This document shows positions 48,477 through 61,352 of a stretch of DNA of 64,000 nucleotides, one piece after another. Made by a program: the position numbers and the translations under genes. Numbering within the stretch: the first letter of the stretch is position 1; each line of letters opens with the position of its first letter. The stretch covers positions 3,410,001 to 3,474,000 of the forward strand of contig NZ_CP027669.1 of assembly GCF_003008595.1 (NCBI RefSeq), in the 5' to 3' direction. This DNA is from Simplicispira suum. GTDB lineage: Bacteria; Pseudomonadota; Gammaproteobacteria; Burkholderiales; Burkholderiaceae_C. The notes beneath the pieces are model-generated. The model saw only the letters and a program-made list of their open reading frames with translations. It made no database searches and had not been told where the DNA came from.

Positions 48477-49738
48477 TAGTGCAGCGCTGGGCGCGGCGCG
48501 GCCGCCAGCACGGCCGCTGCCTTGGCATGTGCGCTCGCCTTGCGGCCCAGGTTGGCCGCGATGGTGCGCTGTACGGCCTCATCGGCCGCCTGCATCTGGG
48601 CGTCAAACACGCTGGTGGTGGCCACGGGAGCGCTGCGCTGCGTGTCGGAAACCATTTTTCCGGATTGATCTGCGGTGTCCACCCGGACGTCCATCGACAG
48701 GCCTATGCGCAGGGGGTGCTCGGCGATTTCGCCCGCGTCCAGCGTGATGCGCACCGGCACGCGCTGCACCACCTTGATCCAGTTGCCGGTGGCGTTCTGC
48801 GCCGGCAACAGTGCAAAGGCAGCGCCCGTGCCCGCGCCCATCCCCACCACGGTGCCGTGGTATTTCACTTTGCTGCCGTAGACGTCGGCCTCCAGCTCGG
48901 CGCTTTGGCCAATGCGCAAGGTTTGCAACTGGCTTTCCTTGAAGTTGGCGTCCACCCACAAATCGTTCAGTGCCACCACCGTCATCAGCGGTGCGCCGGC
49001 CGCCACGCGCTGGCCCAATTGCACGCCGCGCTTGGCGATGTGGCCGGAAATGGGGGCCACCAGCTCCATGCGCTGCAAGGCCAGAAAGGCTTCGCGCACG
49101 CGGGCGGCAGCACGCAGCACGCCGGGGTGCTCTTCAATGCGGGTGCCATCGGTCTGCGTCTGGCTGGCGGCGAGCTGCTCTTGTGCAGCCAGCAGGGCGG
49201 CCTGGGCGGCCGCGACCGTGCTTTTGGCCGTGTTCACCACGGCGTTGGCGTGCTGGAACTCTTCCTTGCCCACGGCGCCGCTCGCCATGAGCGGGGCGCG
49301 GCGCTTCACGTCGTCCTGCAGGCGGGTGGCTTCGGCCTGGGCGCGGGCCAGATCGGCCTTGCGCAGGCTGATTTGCGCTTGAAGCGTAGCGTTGTTGGCA
49401 TACAGGGCGCGTACCTCGCGCACGGTTTGCGCCAGCTGGGCCTGGGCCTGATCAAGCGCCACGCGGGCGTCCGCCGGGTCAAGCCGCACCAGCAATTGGC
49501 CGGCCAGCACATGGTCGGTGTCCTCGGCGCCAATGGCCACCACGGTACCGCCCACCTGGGGCGTGATCAACACCACGTTGCCCGCCACGTAAGCGTTGTC
49601 GGTCGATTCAAAATGGCGGCCGTTGACCCAGTGCCAGCCGCCCCAGCCGATACCGACCAGTACGACGGCGACAGCAATCATCGTGAGGCCACGTCGCCGG
49701 GCCGTCTTGCTTTCAGTGGGAGTGAGAGGTGCGCTCAT
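48476..49738 (-). CDS. emrA: HlyD-family membrane fusion protein, EmrA-like
   Basis: This is a 420-residue periplasmic adaptor. One N-terminal membrane segment (LTMIAVAVVLVGIGWGGWHW) is followed by a lipoyl-half domain around TDNAYVAGNVVLITPQVGGTV. A coiled-coil hairpin (about 95-200) and a beta-barrel (LNDLWVDANFKESQL) come next. The stop codon TAG is made of the last base of the palindromic element and its TA flank, so the natural C-terminus was probably different. Confidence 0.92.
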   Translation of the reverse strand: MSAPLTPTESKTARRRGLTMIAVAVVLVGIGWGGWHWVNGRHFESTDNAYVAGNVVLITPQVGGTVVAIGAEDTDHVLAGQLLVRLDPADARVALDQAQAQLAQTVREVRALYANNATLQAQISLRKADLARAQAEATRLQDDVKRRAPLMASGAVGKEEFQHANAVVNTAKSTVAAAQAALLAAQEQLAASQTQTDGTRIEEHPGVLRAAARVREAFLALQRMELVAPISGHIAKRGVQLGQRVAAGAPLMTVVALNDLWVDANFKESQLQTLRIGQSAELEADVYGSKVKYHGTVVGMGAGTGAAFALLPAQNATGNWIKVVQRVPVRITLDAGEIAEHPLRIGLSMDVRVDTADQSGKMVSDTQRSAPVATTSVFDAQMQAADEAVQRTIAANLGRKASAHAKAAAVLAAAPRPALH

Positions 49739-49779
49739 GGTGTGGGAAGGGCTGTCAATAGGGGTTTCGGGGGGAGCGG

Positions 49780-51246
49780 TCAGTGGGCTGCCACTTGTAG
49801 CGCAGCGGTGTCATCGCTCCAACCACCGCCCAGGGCGGTCATCAAGGCCAGGCGCACATCGAGTGCGCGGGTCTGCAGGGCCACTGCCTGGCGGCGCTGT
49901 GCCAGCACCTGGGTTTCGGTACTGAGCACCACCAGGTAGTTGCCCAGGCCCGCGGCGTAGCGCTCTTGCGCAAAACGGTAGGCCTTTTCGGCTCCAGCCT
50001 GTGCTTGCGCTTGCAGGGATTGTTGGCGGGCAATCGACGCTGCGGAAGCCAGGCCATCGCCTGCCTGTTTCACGGCATCGAGGACGGCGCCGTTGTACTG
50101 CGCTATCACAGCATCCAGTTCGGCCTGCCGGCCGCCAAGCTGCGCGCGCAGGCGCCCGCCGTCAAAAATCGGCAGCCGCAGCGCGGGCGCTATGCCCGCC
50201 TGGCGCGAACTGGCCTCGAACAAGCGGTTCAGCCCCAGCGCGTTCAGGCCGACAAAAGCCGCCAGATTGATGTTGGGATAAAACTCGCTGCGGGCTGCGC
50301 CGACGCCTTGCGTGGCGGCCTCGATACGCCAGCGCGCCGCGACGATGTCGGGCCGCCGGCCCAGCAAATCGGCGCCCAGCATTGCGGGTAGGGCGGGCAG
50401 CGCCAGAGCGGTCAGACGCGGTGCCAGCGTGCTGAGTGCGTCTGGCGCCTGTCCGGCCAGCACCGCAATCTGGCGCCGCGCCAGGGTGGCCTGTTCACGC
50501 AAGGCTTCCATTTGTGCCTGGGCGTCGGGTACGGCGGCCTGGGTTTGCGTCAGCTCCACCTGGCTGTCGAGGCCCGCGCCCACGCGCTCGCGCGTCAGTC
50601 GCTCGATGGCCTGGCGCTGCGCAAGCGCCTGCTCGGCGACTTCCTCATCGGCCAGTACACGGGCCAGTGCCACGTAGGCCCTTGCCAGTTGCGCCGCCAG
50701 GGTGTTGGCTGCCGCTGCTGCATCGGCCTGCGCCGCGCGCGCCTGGCCCAGCGATGCCTCCAGCTCGGCACGGTGCAGGCCAAAGAAGTCGGGGCTCCAG
50801 CTCAGCGAAGCCTGCAGATTCGCGCTGTCATAGACGTTGCCTGCCACGGGCGGTGGCACCAAACCGTTGGCCGTGTAGCGCTGGCGCGTGGCATCCAGCG
50901 TCCATTGGGCTTGCGGGCCGTTGGCGGCGTGGCGGGCCTCCGCCAGTGCTGCGGCCTGGGATGCGCGCGCACGCGCTACGGCCAAGCTGGGTTGCTGCGC
51001 CAGGGCTTGGTCAATCAGGCTGTCGAGCCTGGCATCGCCCAGCGCCGTCCACCAGCGGACCTGCGGCAGGTGGGCGGTGTCGTCTCCGGATGGCGAGAGG
51101 CCCAAAGCCTGCGGCTGGGTGCGCGCCAGGGCCGCATGGGGCGGGCCGGGGTTGGCGCAAGCGCTCAGCAGGCCGACCGCAGCAAGTGCAAGCACACGCA
51201 CGGCGGGAGAAATGCCGCGCTGGTGCGGCCGCAGAGTGTCAGGCAT
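49780..51246 (-). CDS. NodT-family outer-membrane efflux lipoprotein
   Basis: This is a 488-residue TolC-like channel. The ATG at 51246 gives a lipoprotein signal with LLSAC. Two outer-membrane-efflux repeats are present, with QVRWWTALGDARLDSLIDQAL, LSWSPDFFGLHRAELEAS and the C-terminal AQERYAAGLGNYLVVLSTETQVL. It serves as exit duct for the EmrAB-type pump encoded next. Transcription order is marR, channel, emrA, emrB, with 23 and 41 bases between the first three genes. Confidence 0.92.
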   Translation of the reverse strand: MPDTLRPHQRGISPAVRVLALAAVGLLSACANPGPPHAALARTQPQALGLSPSGDDTAHLPQVRWWTALGDARLDSLIDQALAQQPSLAVARARASQAAALAEARHAANGPQAQWTLDATRQRYTANGLVPPPVAGNVYDSANLQASLSWSPDFFGLHRAELEASLGQARAAQADAAAAANTLAAQLARAYVALARVLADEEVAEQALAQRQAIERLTRERVGAGLDSQVELTQTQAAVPDAQAQMEALREQATLARRQIAVLAGQAPDALSTLAPRLTALALPALPAMLGADLLGRRPDIVAARWRIEAATQGVGAARSEFYPNINLAAFVGLNALGLNRLFEASSRQAGIAPALRLPIFDGGRLRAQLGGRQAELDAVIAQYNGAVLDAVKQAGDGLASAASIARQQSLQAQAQAGAEKAYRFAQERYAAGLGNYLVVLSTETQVLAQRRQAVALQTRALDVRLALMTALGGGWSDDTAALQVAAH

Positions 51247-51269
51247 GGCGTAGGAAGGAGAGAAGAACG

Positions 51270-51842
51270 TCAGCTGGGAATGCTGGGATGGCGCAGCGCG
51301 TCGCCATTGGCCAGCATGCGGCGCAACAGCGCCAGCAAGTGCTGCCATTCGTCGGTGGAAAAACCGTCCAGATGGGCGTTGAGGGTGTCGGCCAGCACCG
51401 GAGTGAGTTCTTGCGCCATGGCCGCGCCGAGCGGCGTGGCGCGCACATGGACCACGCGGCGGTCGCTGGTTGAGCGCTCGCGCACGACCAGTTCCTTGGC
51501 CTCCAGACGATCGAGCAAGCGCGTCACCGTGGCTGGGTCGGCTTCCAGATCGCGCGCCAGGGCGGCGAGTGTGGTGTCCTTGCAGTGCGATATTTTGTAG
51601 AGGGGCAGGCATTGCGCAAAGGTCAGCCCACGGCCCTGCAATTGCGCGTCGGCAGCGCAGCGAATCGACGACAGCACGCTGCGCAGCAGATAACCCACGC
51701 TGTCTTCCGGTGCCAGATTGGCCGGAGTGTAGAAAGGGGGCTGCGCTGTGGCTCGGGTCGGCTCCGCACCAACGTCTGTGCCATTCGAGGACGGCGCTGT
51801 GGCCTGCGCAGCGTTGCCAAGGGAGGGCTCAGGGAAATCCAT
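51270..51842 (-). CDS. MarR-family repressor of the efflux operon
   Basis: This is a 190-residue regulator with an N-terminal extension of about 50 residues and a MarR winged helix (QGRGLTFAQCLPLYKISHCKDTTLAALARDLEADPATVTRLLDRLEAKELVVRERSTSDRR is the region, residues 70-130). ATG 51842 is preferred over the TTG two codons upstream. It is the first gene of the efflux operon, with palindromes just upstream, so autorepression relieved by the pump substrate is likely, as for EmrR. Confidence 0.9.
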   Translation of the reverse strand: MDFPEPSLGNAAQATAPSSNGTDVGAEPTRATAQPPFYTPANLAPEDSVGYLLRSVLSSIRCAADAQLQGRGLTFAQCLPLYKISHCKDTTLAALARDLEADPATVTRLLDRLEAKELVVRERSTSDRRVVHVRATPLGAAMAQELTPVLADTLNAHLDGFSTDEWQHLLALLRRMLANGDALRHPSIPS

Positions 51843-51856
51843 GCCCAAGAATTTAC

Positions 51857-51891
51857 TTGACTAGACAATCATTGTTCAAGCAATTGTTGAA
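51857..51891. promoter_or_regulatory. Candidate MarR operator upstream of the efflux operon
   Basis: ACAATCATTGT (51865-51875), a perfect odd palindrome, is followed at once by TTCAAGCAATTGTTGAA (51875-51891), a 17-bp imperfect palindrome. Both lie within 50 bases of the marR start in an AT-rich patch, where a promoter is expected. Confidence 0.5.
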
Positions 51892-51948
51892 AACCCTTTT
51901 GTAATCCGGGTTTTGCATCAGACCGACTTGGGCGCGGTGGTGCTGGGC

Positions 51949-52224
51949 TTACGTCGTTTGCACAGGGCGACGTTCGTTGACGCCGTCAGCATGCCGGGCA
52001 AAACCACTGTCAACGGATTCCGGTGCCGCGCGCGCGAGTGCCTCCCGGCCCTCCGGCGTGATCGCCAGCACGCGCCCCAGCCGGCTTTGTGAGCCTGGCA
52101 TGGGTAGCATCGCGGCGATATAGCCCGTCGCACGCAAAACGCGCAAACGATCAATGTCCTTTTCGTCGCCCAGCGTGCAGGGCAGAGGCGTGTGTGCGAG
52201 TTCTCGCAACAGTTCCATAGGCAT
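51949..52224 (-). CDS. Small hypothetical protein, possible winged-helix
   Basis: This is a 91-residue protein from ATG 52224. LLRELAHTPLPCTLGDEKDIDRLRVLRATGYIAAML, then VLAITPEGREALAR, resembles a small winged-helix or PadR-like fold in which ITPEGREAL is the wing region. The rest is unremarkable. A longer upstream reading exists but has atypical composition. The 307 bases upstream, to 52531, hold only an intergenic palindrome. Confidence 0.6.
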   Translation of the reverse strand: MPMELLRELAHTPLPCTLGDEKDIDRLRVLRATGYIAAMLPMPGSQSRLGRVLAITPEGREALARAAPESVDSGFARHADGVNERRPVQTT

Positions 52225-52459
52225 GAGCAAGCTCCGTTTCGTTCGGCGTATTCTTGCCCCGCAATGATGACGGTTCAATGAAAAATACGTTTTGACACCA
52301 TCGCCTGGAGGACAAACAAAAACGCAAGGCGGCACGCGCTCCTCTTCGGTCCGGAAGGCCGCAGCGGCGCGCAATCCACCGCCAAAACCAAGCTGCATCG
52401 AGCGCCGAGACACTCCAAAAGACACGGAATGACAAAGCCCACCCGTCATGGAAAACGCG

Positions 52460-52520
52460 GTCAGTAGCTATTGAAAATATAGCTATTAACTCTTACTGGA
52501 TAAGCGCTAGAGTCAGATTT
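52460..52520. repeat. Comamonad-type intergenic palindrome
   Basis: GTAGCTATTGAAAATATAGC and ACTCTTACTGGATAAGCGCTAGAG form a diverged copy of the family. It ends just before the stop of the CopD-like gene. Confidence 0.5.
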
Positions 52521-52531
52521 TCATCAAAATC

Positions 52532-52984
52532 TCAGCGCCCGAGCACTGCCATCGCCACCACCAGCACGCCGAGCGCCAGGTTGGCGGCCACGCCTTTGCG
52601 AACGTTCGCCAGTGCCGCGGCGCCTGCGGACCAGTCGGCAGCGGCCACGGCACGCGCCAGGCCCGCATACGGCCCCAACCGCACGAAGGCAAAGATGGCG
52701 ATCATCACCAGGCCGATGGCCGCCATGGCATGCCAGTTCCAGGGCATGGTTGCACCCGCGCGCGCCGCCAGGACCATGATGCCCAGGCCGCTCGACAGCG
52801 TCAGCAGCGCGGCAGCCAGCACCCAGTTCAAGAAGCGCGTCAGCACGGCGTGCATCAAGCGCAGCCGCTCCGGCGGTGGCAGCAAGGGCAAGGCCGGGCG
52901 CAGGCAGAAATGCGCGAACGCCATGCCGCCCACCCAGACGACAATGCTGATCAGGTGGACGAAGAGAAGCAGGGCGGCGAGCAT
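52532..52984 (-). CDS. CopD-family membrane protein
   Basis: This is a 150-residue protein with four membrane helices (LLLFVHLISIVVWVGGMAFAHF, NWVLAAALLTLSSGLGIMVL, AAIGLVMIAIFAFVRLG, ANLALGVLVVAMAVLG). The conserved histidine in LFVHLISIVVWVGG is typical of the CopD/YncN fold. The ATG at 52984 is chosen because upstream in-frame sequence shadows smc. It is divergent from smc over 157 bases. A role in copper handling is often annotated for this fold but is not proved for short members. Confidence 0.75.
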   Translation of the reverse strand: MLAALLLFVHLISIVVWVGGMAFAHFCLRPALPLLPPPERLRLMHAVLTRFLNWVLAAALLTLSSGLGIMVLAARAGATMPWNWHAMAAIGLVMIAIFAFVRLGPYAGLARAVAAADWSAGAAALANVRKGVAANLALGVLVVAMAVLGR

Positions 52985-53141
52985 GGCAGTGGCGGCTCTT
53001 TGGCCGGGGCAAGGAGGTGGTCCATTGTGCCTTTGCACAGCGGTGTGTCGGGTAACATGCGCGGCTTGGGCCAACCGTGGCAGGGCCGGGGCCAATGCCT
53101 CGCCGCCAAGGGGTGCAGGCCCGTGGTTCTCCTGGTGCATC

Positions 53142-56100
53142 GTGCGACTCAATTCGATCAAACTCTCCGGCTTCAAGTCGTTTGCCGAACCGACCAACTT
53201 CCTGCTGCCAGGCCAACTGGTGGGTGTGGTGGGGCCCAATGGTTGCGGCAAATCCAACATCATGGATGCCGTGCGCTGGGTGCTGGGCGAATCGAAAGCC
53301 AGCGAGTTGCGCGGCGAGTCCATGCAGGACGTGATCTTCAGCGGCACCACCACCCGCAAGCAGGCCAGCCGCGCCAGCGTCGAGCTGGTGTTCGAGAACA
53401 ACGACCACCGCGCCGGCGGCCAGTGGAACCAGTACGCCGAGATCGCCGTCAAGCGCGTGCTGACGCGCGATGGCACCAGCAGCTACTACATCAACAACCA
53501 GCCGGTGCGCCGCCGCGACGTGCAGGATGTGTTCCTCGGCACCGGCCTGGGGCCGCGCGCCTACGCCATCATTGGCCAGGGCACGATCAGCCGCATCATT
53601 GAAAGCCGCCCCGAAGAGCTGCGCCTGTTCCTCGAAGAAGCCGCAGGCGTCTCCAAATACAAGGAGCGCCGGCGCGAGACCGAAAACCGATTGCACGACA
53701 CGCGCGAGAACCTCACCCGCGTCGAAGACATCCTGCGCGAGCTCGGCGGCAACCTTGAGCGCCTGGAAAAACAGGCCGAGGTCGCCCAGCGCTACCAGGC
53801 CCTGAGCGCCCAGGCCCAGTTGCGCCAGCAGCAGCAGTGGTTTTTGAAGCGCGCCGACGCCGAGGCCGAGCAGGAGCGGGTGCGGCTTGACGGCCTGCAG
53901 GCCTTGAACGACCTTGAATCGCGCACCGCCGACCTGCGCCATGTCGAGTCTGAGCTGGAAACCATCCGCCAGGCCCACTACGCTGCCGGGGACCAGGTCA
54001 ACCAGGCCCAGGGCAAGCTCTACGAAGCCACGGCCGAAGTAGGCCGGCTCGAAGCCGAAATCCGCTACGTCATCGAAGGCCGCCAGCGCGTGGAGCAGCG
54101 CCTGGTGCAGCTCGCCGCCCAGGCCGAAGAATGGACCGGGCGCAGCAGCGAGGCCCAGGCCGAGCTGGAAAACCAGACCGGCGCCGGCGTGGACGCCGAG
54201 GAGCGCGCCGAAATGCTGGCCGCCCAGGTGGAGGAGCAGGCCGCAGTGCTGCCCGATCTGGAAGACGCCCTGCGCGCCAGCCAGCGCAGCGCCGACGAGC
54301 AGCGCGCCGCCGTGGTGCAAGTCCAGCAGCAGATCCAGGTGCTGGCGGCCGAGCAGCGCAGCCTGCAGGAACAAAAGCGCCAGCAAGAGCAGCGTTTTGA
54401 GCGCCTGCGCACCGACAAAAATGCCCTGGCAGCGCCCGACGAAGCCCGGTTGCAGAACTTGCAGATCCAGCTCGATGAGGCGCGCGAAGTGGCTGAAACC
54501 CAGGCCGCGCGCCTGGCCGAACTGCAGGACGCGGTGCCCCTGCTGGACGACGAGCGCCGCACGCGCCAGCAGACGGTGAACGCCGAGAGTGCCCGTCTGG
54601 CCGAGCTCTCGGCGCGCATGGAAGCCCTGAAAGCGCTGCAGGAAAAGCTCAAGACTTCATCGAAATTGCAGCCCTGGCTGGAGCGCCAGGGGCTGGAGGG
54701 CATGGCCGGCCTGTGGAGCCGCATCCACATCGAAACCGGCTGGGAAAACGCCTTGGAGGCCGCACTGCGCGAGCGCCTTTCCGCCCTCGAAATCGGGCGG
54801 CTGGAAACGGTGCGCGGGTTTCTGGGCACGAGCGGCACCGAGGCGCCGCCCGCACGCCTGGCGTTTTTCAGTCTGCCGCCGGCCCCGCCAGCCGTGCCGG
54901 CCACCGCGCTGCCGCGCCTGGCCAGCCTGCTGCGCGTCCATGACGTGGGCCTCTCGGCCATTCTGGACGAATGGCTGCAGGGTTGCTACACCGCCAGCAG
55001 CCTGGACGACGCGCTGGCCCTGCGCGAGCGCCTGGCGCCAGGGGAGACCCTGTACGTGCCGGGTGGCCACGCCGTCACCGCGCACAGCGTGGGCTTTTAC
55101 GCCCAGGACTCCGAGCAGTCGGGCCTGCTCGCGCGCGCCCAGGAAATCGAGCACCTCGAAAAAGAGCTGCGCGCCCAGGCGCTGATCAGCGACGAAGCGC
55201 GCCTGGCCCTGGCCCGCGCCGAGAGCCAGTACCAGGACAGCGCCCAGCGCCTGGCGCAGACGCGGCGCGAAGCGGCCGAATCGCAAAGCCGGGCCCACGA
55301 GCTTCAGGTGGAGCACCTGCGCCTGGCACAGCTGGCCGAGCAGGCGCGTGCGCGCAGCGCGCAAATCGATGCCGACCTGGCGGAAGTCGAAGCGCAACTG
55401 GCCGATCTGCAGGAGCGCGCCGCCACCGCTGAAGGCCGCTTTGAAGAGCTGGACATGCAGCTGGCCGACACACAGGAGCGCCACGCCCAACTGGGCGAGC
55501 GGGTGATCGAGGCCGAACGGCGCCTCGCGGCCTGCCGCGAGCAGCAGCGCACCCTGGAGCGCCAGGCCCAGGAGGCTGCGTTCTCCCAGCGCAGCGCCGC
55601 TGCGCGCCGGGCCGAGCTGGAGCGCACGCTGGCGACTGCGACCAGTCAGACGGCGGCCTTGGCCGCCGAGCGCGAGCGCGCCCAGGGTGAGTTGGCGCGC
55701 CTCTCCGACGCCGCCGCCCAGGGCGGACTGCAGCAGGTGTTGGCGCAAAAGATGGAACGCGAGCAGGCACTGGCTACCGAGCGCAGCCGCTACGACGACC
55801 TGACCGCGCGCCTGCGCGCCAGCGACGAGAGGCGCATGCAGATCGAGCGCGCGCTGGAGCCGCAACGCGCGCGCATCACCGAATTCCAGCTCAAGGAGCA
55901 GGCCGCGCGCCTGGGACTGGAGCAGTACAGCACGCTGCTGCAGGAGGCGAACGCCGACATGGCCGTGCTCGAGGCCTCGATTGCCGAGGGCAGCGTGCGC
56001 CTGGCCGGCCTGCAGGGCGAGATCGACAGGCTGCAGCAGGGCATCGCGGCGCTGGGCGCCGTGAACCTTGCCGCGCTGGAAGAACTGGCTGCGGCCAGCG

Positions 56101-56666
56101 AACGCAAGGTGTTCCTCGACGCGCAAACCGCCGACCTGCAGGAGGCCATGAACACCCTGGAAGACGCCATTCGCAAGATCGACGGCGAGACGCGCCAACT
56201 GCTCTCGGGCACCTTTGACGCCGTGAACCAGCACTTTGGCCGCATGTTCCCCGAACTGTTCGGCGGCGGCCATGCGCGCCTGATCGTCACCGGCGACGAA
56301 ATTCTGGATTCGGGCGTTCAGGTCATGGCGCAGCCGCCGGGCAAGAAAAACCAGACCATTCATCTGCTCTCGGGCGGCGAGAAGGCGTTGACCGCCATTG
56401 CGCTGGTGTTTGCCATCTTCCAGCTCAACCCGGCGCCGTTCTGCCTGCTGGACGAAGTCGATGCGCCGCTCGACGATGCCAACACCGAGCGCTACGCCCG
56501 CCTGGTGACCAGCATGAGCACGGACACGCAATTTCTTTTCATCAGCCACAACAAGATCGCCATGGAAATGGCCCAGCAGCTCATTGGTGTCACCATGCAG
56601 GAGCAGGGCGTTTCGCGCATCGTGGCGGTCGACATGGAGTCGGCTTTGTCGATGGCTAGCACATGA
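53142..56666 (+). CDS. smc: Chromosome segregation SMC protein
   Basis: This is a 1,174-residue ATPase that organises and condenses the chromosome with ScpA and ScpB. The start is GTG at 53142 (VRLNSIKLSGFKSFAEPT), the conserved SMC N-terminus; the frame is open far upstream but that part is not SMC. Walker A is GPNGCGKSN near residue 32, two long coiled coils flank a hinge at about 515-650, the signature is LLSGGEKALTAIAL at about 1076, and Walker B CLLDEVDAPLDD follows. The order smc-zipA-ligA is conserved in this bacterial family. Confidence 0.96.
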   Translation: MRLNSIKLSGFKSFAEPTNFLLPGQLVGVVGPNGCGKSNIMDAVRWVLGESKASELRGESMQDVIFSGTTTRKQASRASVELVFENNDHRAGGQWNQYAEIAVKRVLTRDGTSSYYINNQPVRRRDVQDVFLGTGLGPRAYAIIGQGTISRIIESRPEELRLFLEEAAGVSKYKERRRETENRLHDTRENLTRVEDILRELGGNLERLEKQAEVAQRYQALSAQAQLRQQQQWFLKRADAEAEQERVRLDGLQALNDLESRTADLRHVESELETIRQAHYAAGDQVNQAQGKLYEATAEVGRLEAEIRYVIEGRQRVEQRLVQLAAQAEEWTGRSSEAQAELENQTGAGVDAEERAEMLAAQVEEQAAVLPDLEDALRASQRSADEQRAAVVQVQQQIQVLAAEQRSLQEQKRQQEQRFERLRTDKNALAAPDEARLQNLQIQLDEAREVAETQAARLAELQDAVPLLDDERRTRQQTVNAESARLAELSARMEALKALQEKLKTSSKLQPWLERQGLEGMAGLWSRIHIETGWENALEAALRERLSALEIGRLETVRGFLGTSGTEAPPARLAFFSLPPAPPAVPATALPRLASLLRVHDVGLSAILDEWLQGCYTASSLDDALALRERLAPGETLYVPGGHAVTAHSVGFYAQDSEQSGLLARAQEIEHLEKELRAQALISDEARLALARAESQYQDSAQRLAQTRREAAESQSRAHELQVEHLRLAQLAEQARARSAQIDADLAEVEAQLADLQERAATAEGRFEELDMQLADTQERHAQLGERVIEAERRLAACREQQRTLERQAQEAAFSQRSAAARRAELERTLATATSQTAALAAERERAQGELARLSDAAAQGGLQQVLAQKMEREQALATERSRYDDLTARLRASDERRMQIERALEPQRARITEFQLKEQAARLGLEQYSTLLQEANADMAVLEASIAEGSVRLAGLQGEIDRLQQGIAALGAVNLAALEELAAASERKVFLDAQTADLQEAMNTLEDAIRKIDGETRQLLSGTFDAVNQHFGRMFPELFGGGHARLIVTGDEILDSGVQVMAQPPGKKNQTIHLLSGGEKALTAIALVFAIFQLNPAPFCLLDEVDAPLDDANTERYARLVTSMSTDTQFLFISHNKIAMEMAQQLIGVTMQEQGVSRIVAVDMESALSMAST

Positions 56667-56755
56667 CGCCCCCTGCGTCGCTTCGCGCCTTCCCCCTGAG
56701 AGGGACGCCTCCAGTGGCCTGGCGGAGCCAGTTCCACGGTGGCGCTGGCCAAGAG
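56667..56755. repeat. Comamonad-type GC-rich intergenic repeat, copy A
   Basis: CCCCCTGCGTCGCTTCGCGCC, CTTCCCCCTGAGAGGGACG and the TGGCCTGGCGGAGCCAGTTCC segment are a repeat common between genes in this family. It forms stacked hairpins after smc. A related copy lies after zipA. Confidence 0.6.
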
Positions 56756-56861
56756 CAACGGCGCCCGCCGCAGTCGCTGTCGCGGATGTCTCACAATCGC
56801 AGCGGACAGAATTGAGCTTTACGCCTGGCGACCCATTTTTCGCAAGCCGAGAACGTTTTTT

Positions 56862-57961
56862 ATGAGCACCCTGCAAATCAGTTTGGCCGTCATCGGCGCG
56901 GTGTTGCTGGCCCTCATCGTGGCCTACAACGCCTGGACCAACCACAAGAACGCACCGCGCCGGGCCGAGCGCAGCGACGCGCCGCGCCAGGAGCCGGCGT
57001 TTGATGGCGTCGCCCCGCTGCCCGACCTGGCGGATGCGCAAGGGCATCCGCCCCCGAGGAGCGCGATGGCGATTTCGCCGCTACCGTGCCGGACGAATCG
57101 GCTCTGACGTTCCCGCCGTCCAGCCACAGCGCCGATCGCCGCCATGCGCTGGACGCGCTGATCGACGCCATTGCACCGCTCTCGCTCGATCACCCGGTCT
57201 CGGGCGAAGCCGCGCTGGCCGCACTGCCTCCCACGCGCCGCGCTGGCAGCAAGCCCTTTGCCATCGAAGGCCAGAACGAAGCGAGCGGCCAATGGGAGAT
57301 GCCCGCGCCTGGCCAGCGCTACCGGGCCTTCCAGGCGGGCGTGCAACTGGCCAACCGCACCGGCGCGCTGAACGAAATCGAGTTCTCGGAATTTGTCGCC
57401 AAGACCCAGACCTTTGCCGATGCCGTGGGCGCCGCGCCCGACTTTCCCGACATGCTGCACGAGGTGGCCCGCGCACGCGAACTGGATCAGTTCGCCAGCG
57501 ACCACGACGCCCAGCTCGCCTTTGTGCTGCGCGCGCGCCAAGCCGCCTGGAGCCCCGGCTATGTGCACCAGAACGCGGCGCGTGTTGGCTTCGTGGCGGG
57601 CACGCTGGCAGGGCGCATGGTGTTGCCCGCCACTGGAGAAGGGGGCGGGGCGGTGCTCAGCCTGTCATTCGACACCCAGGCGGCCTTGTCGGACAACCCG
57701 GAGCAGTCGGCCATGCGCGAACTGCTGCTGAGCCTGGACGTGGCTCAGGTGCACCGCAGCGAGCAGCCGTTTGCGCGCCTGCGTGAGGTGGCGGCGCAGT
57801 TGTGCGAAAGCATGGACGCGCTGCTGTGCGACCAGAATGGCTCGCCGCTTCCCGCCATGGCCATGGATCCGATTGCCGGTGACCTGGAGCTACTCTACGA
57901 CAAGCTCGACGGACGCGACCTCTCGGCCGGCTCGCCGCAGGCGCGGCGGGTATTTAGCTAG
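56862..57961 (+). pseudogene. zipA: Cell division protein ZipA, broken by a frameshift
   Basis: The N-terminal part (MSTLQISLAVIGAVLLALIVAY, one membrane anchor, from 56862) runs in one frame to 57107. The C-terminal FtsZ-binding domain (SKPFAIEGQNEASGQWE to DKLDGRDLSAGS) is in the -1 frame to 57961. The protein reads well if the shift occurs at the run of five C at 57052-57056, which continues as APEERDGDFAATVPDES in the second frame; one base seems lost. Both parts match ZipA between smc and ligA. It may be a sequencing error, a true mutation or two proteins. A membrane-anchored ZipA tethers FtsZ. Confidence 0.8.
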
Positions 57962-61326
<3,365 letters not shown>

Positions 61327-61352
61327 CCTGTGCGCTGCCCGAAGGCGTGCGC

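Noticed and set aside
52278..52285. ATGAAAAA, the complement of the TTTTTCAT attachment core known for Tn4371
   Set aside because: It is a bare 8-mer in chromosome-like DNA 24 kb beyond the apparent island boundary, with no partner site seen. Chance occurrence is likely.
52581..53141. A 187-residue N-terminal extension of SMC
   Set aside because: It runs antisense through the CopD-like gene. SMC homology begins exactly at the GTG at 53142.
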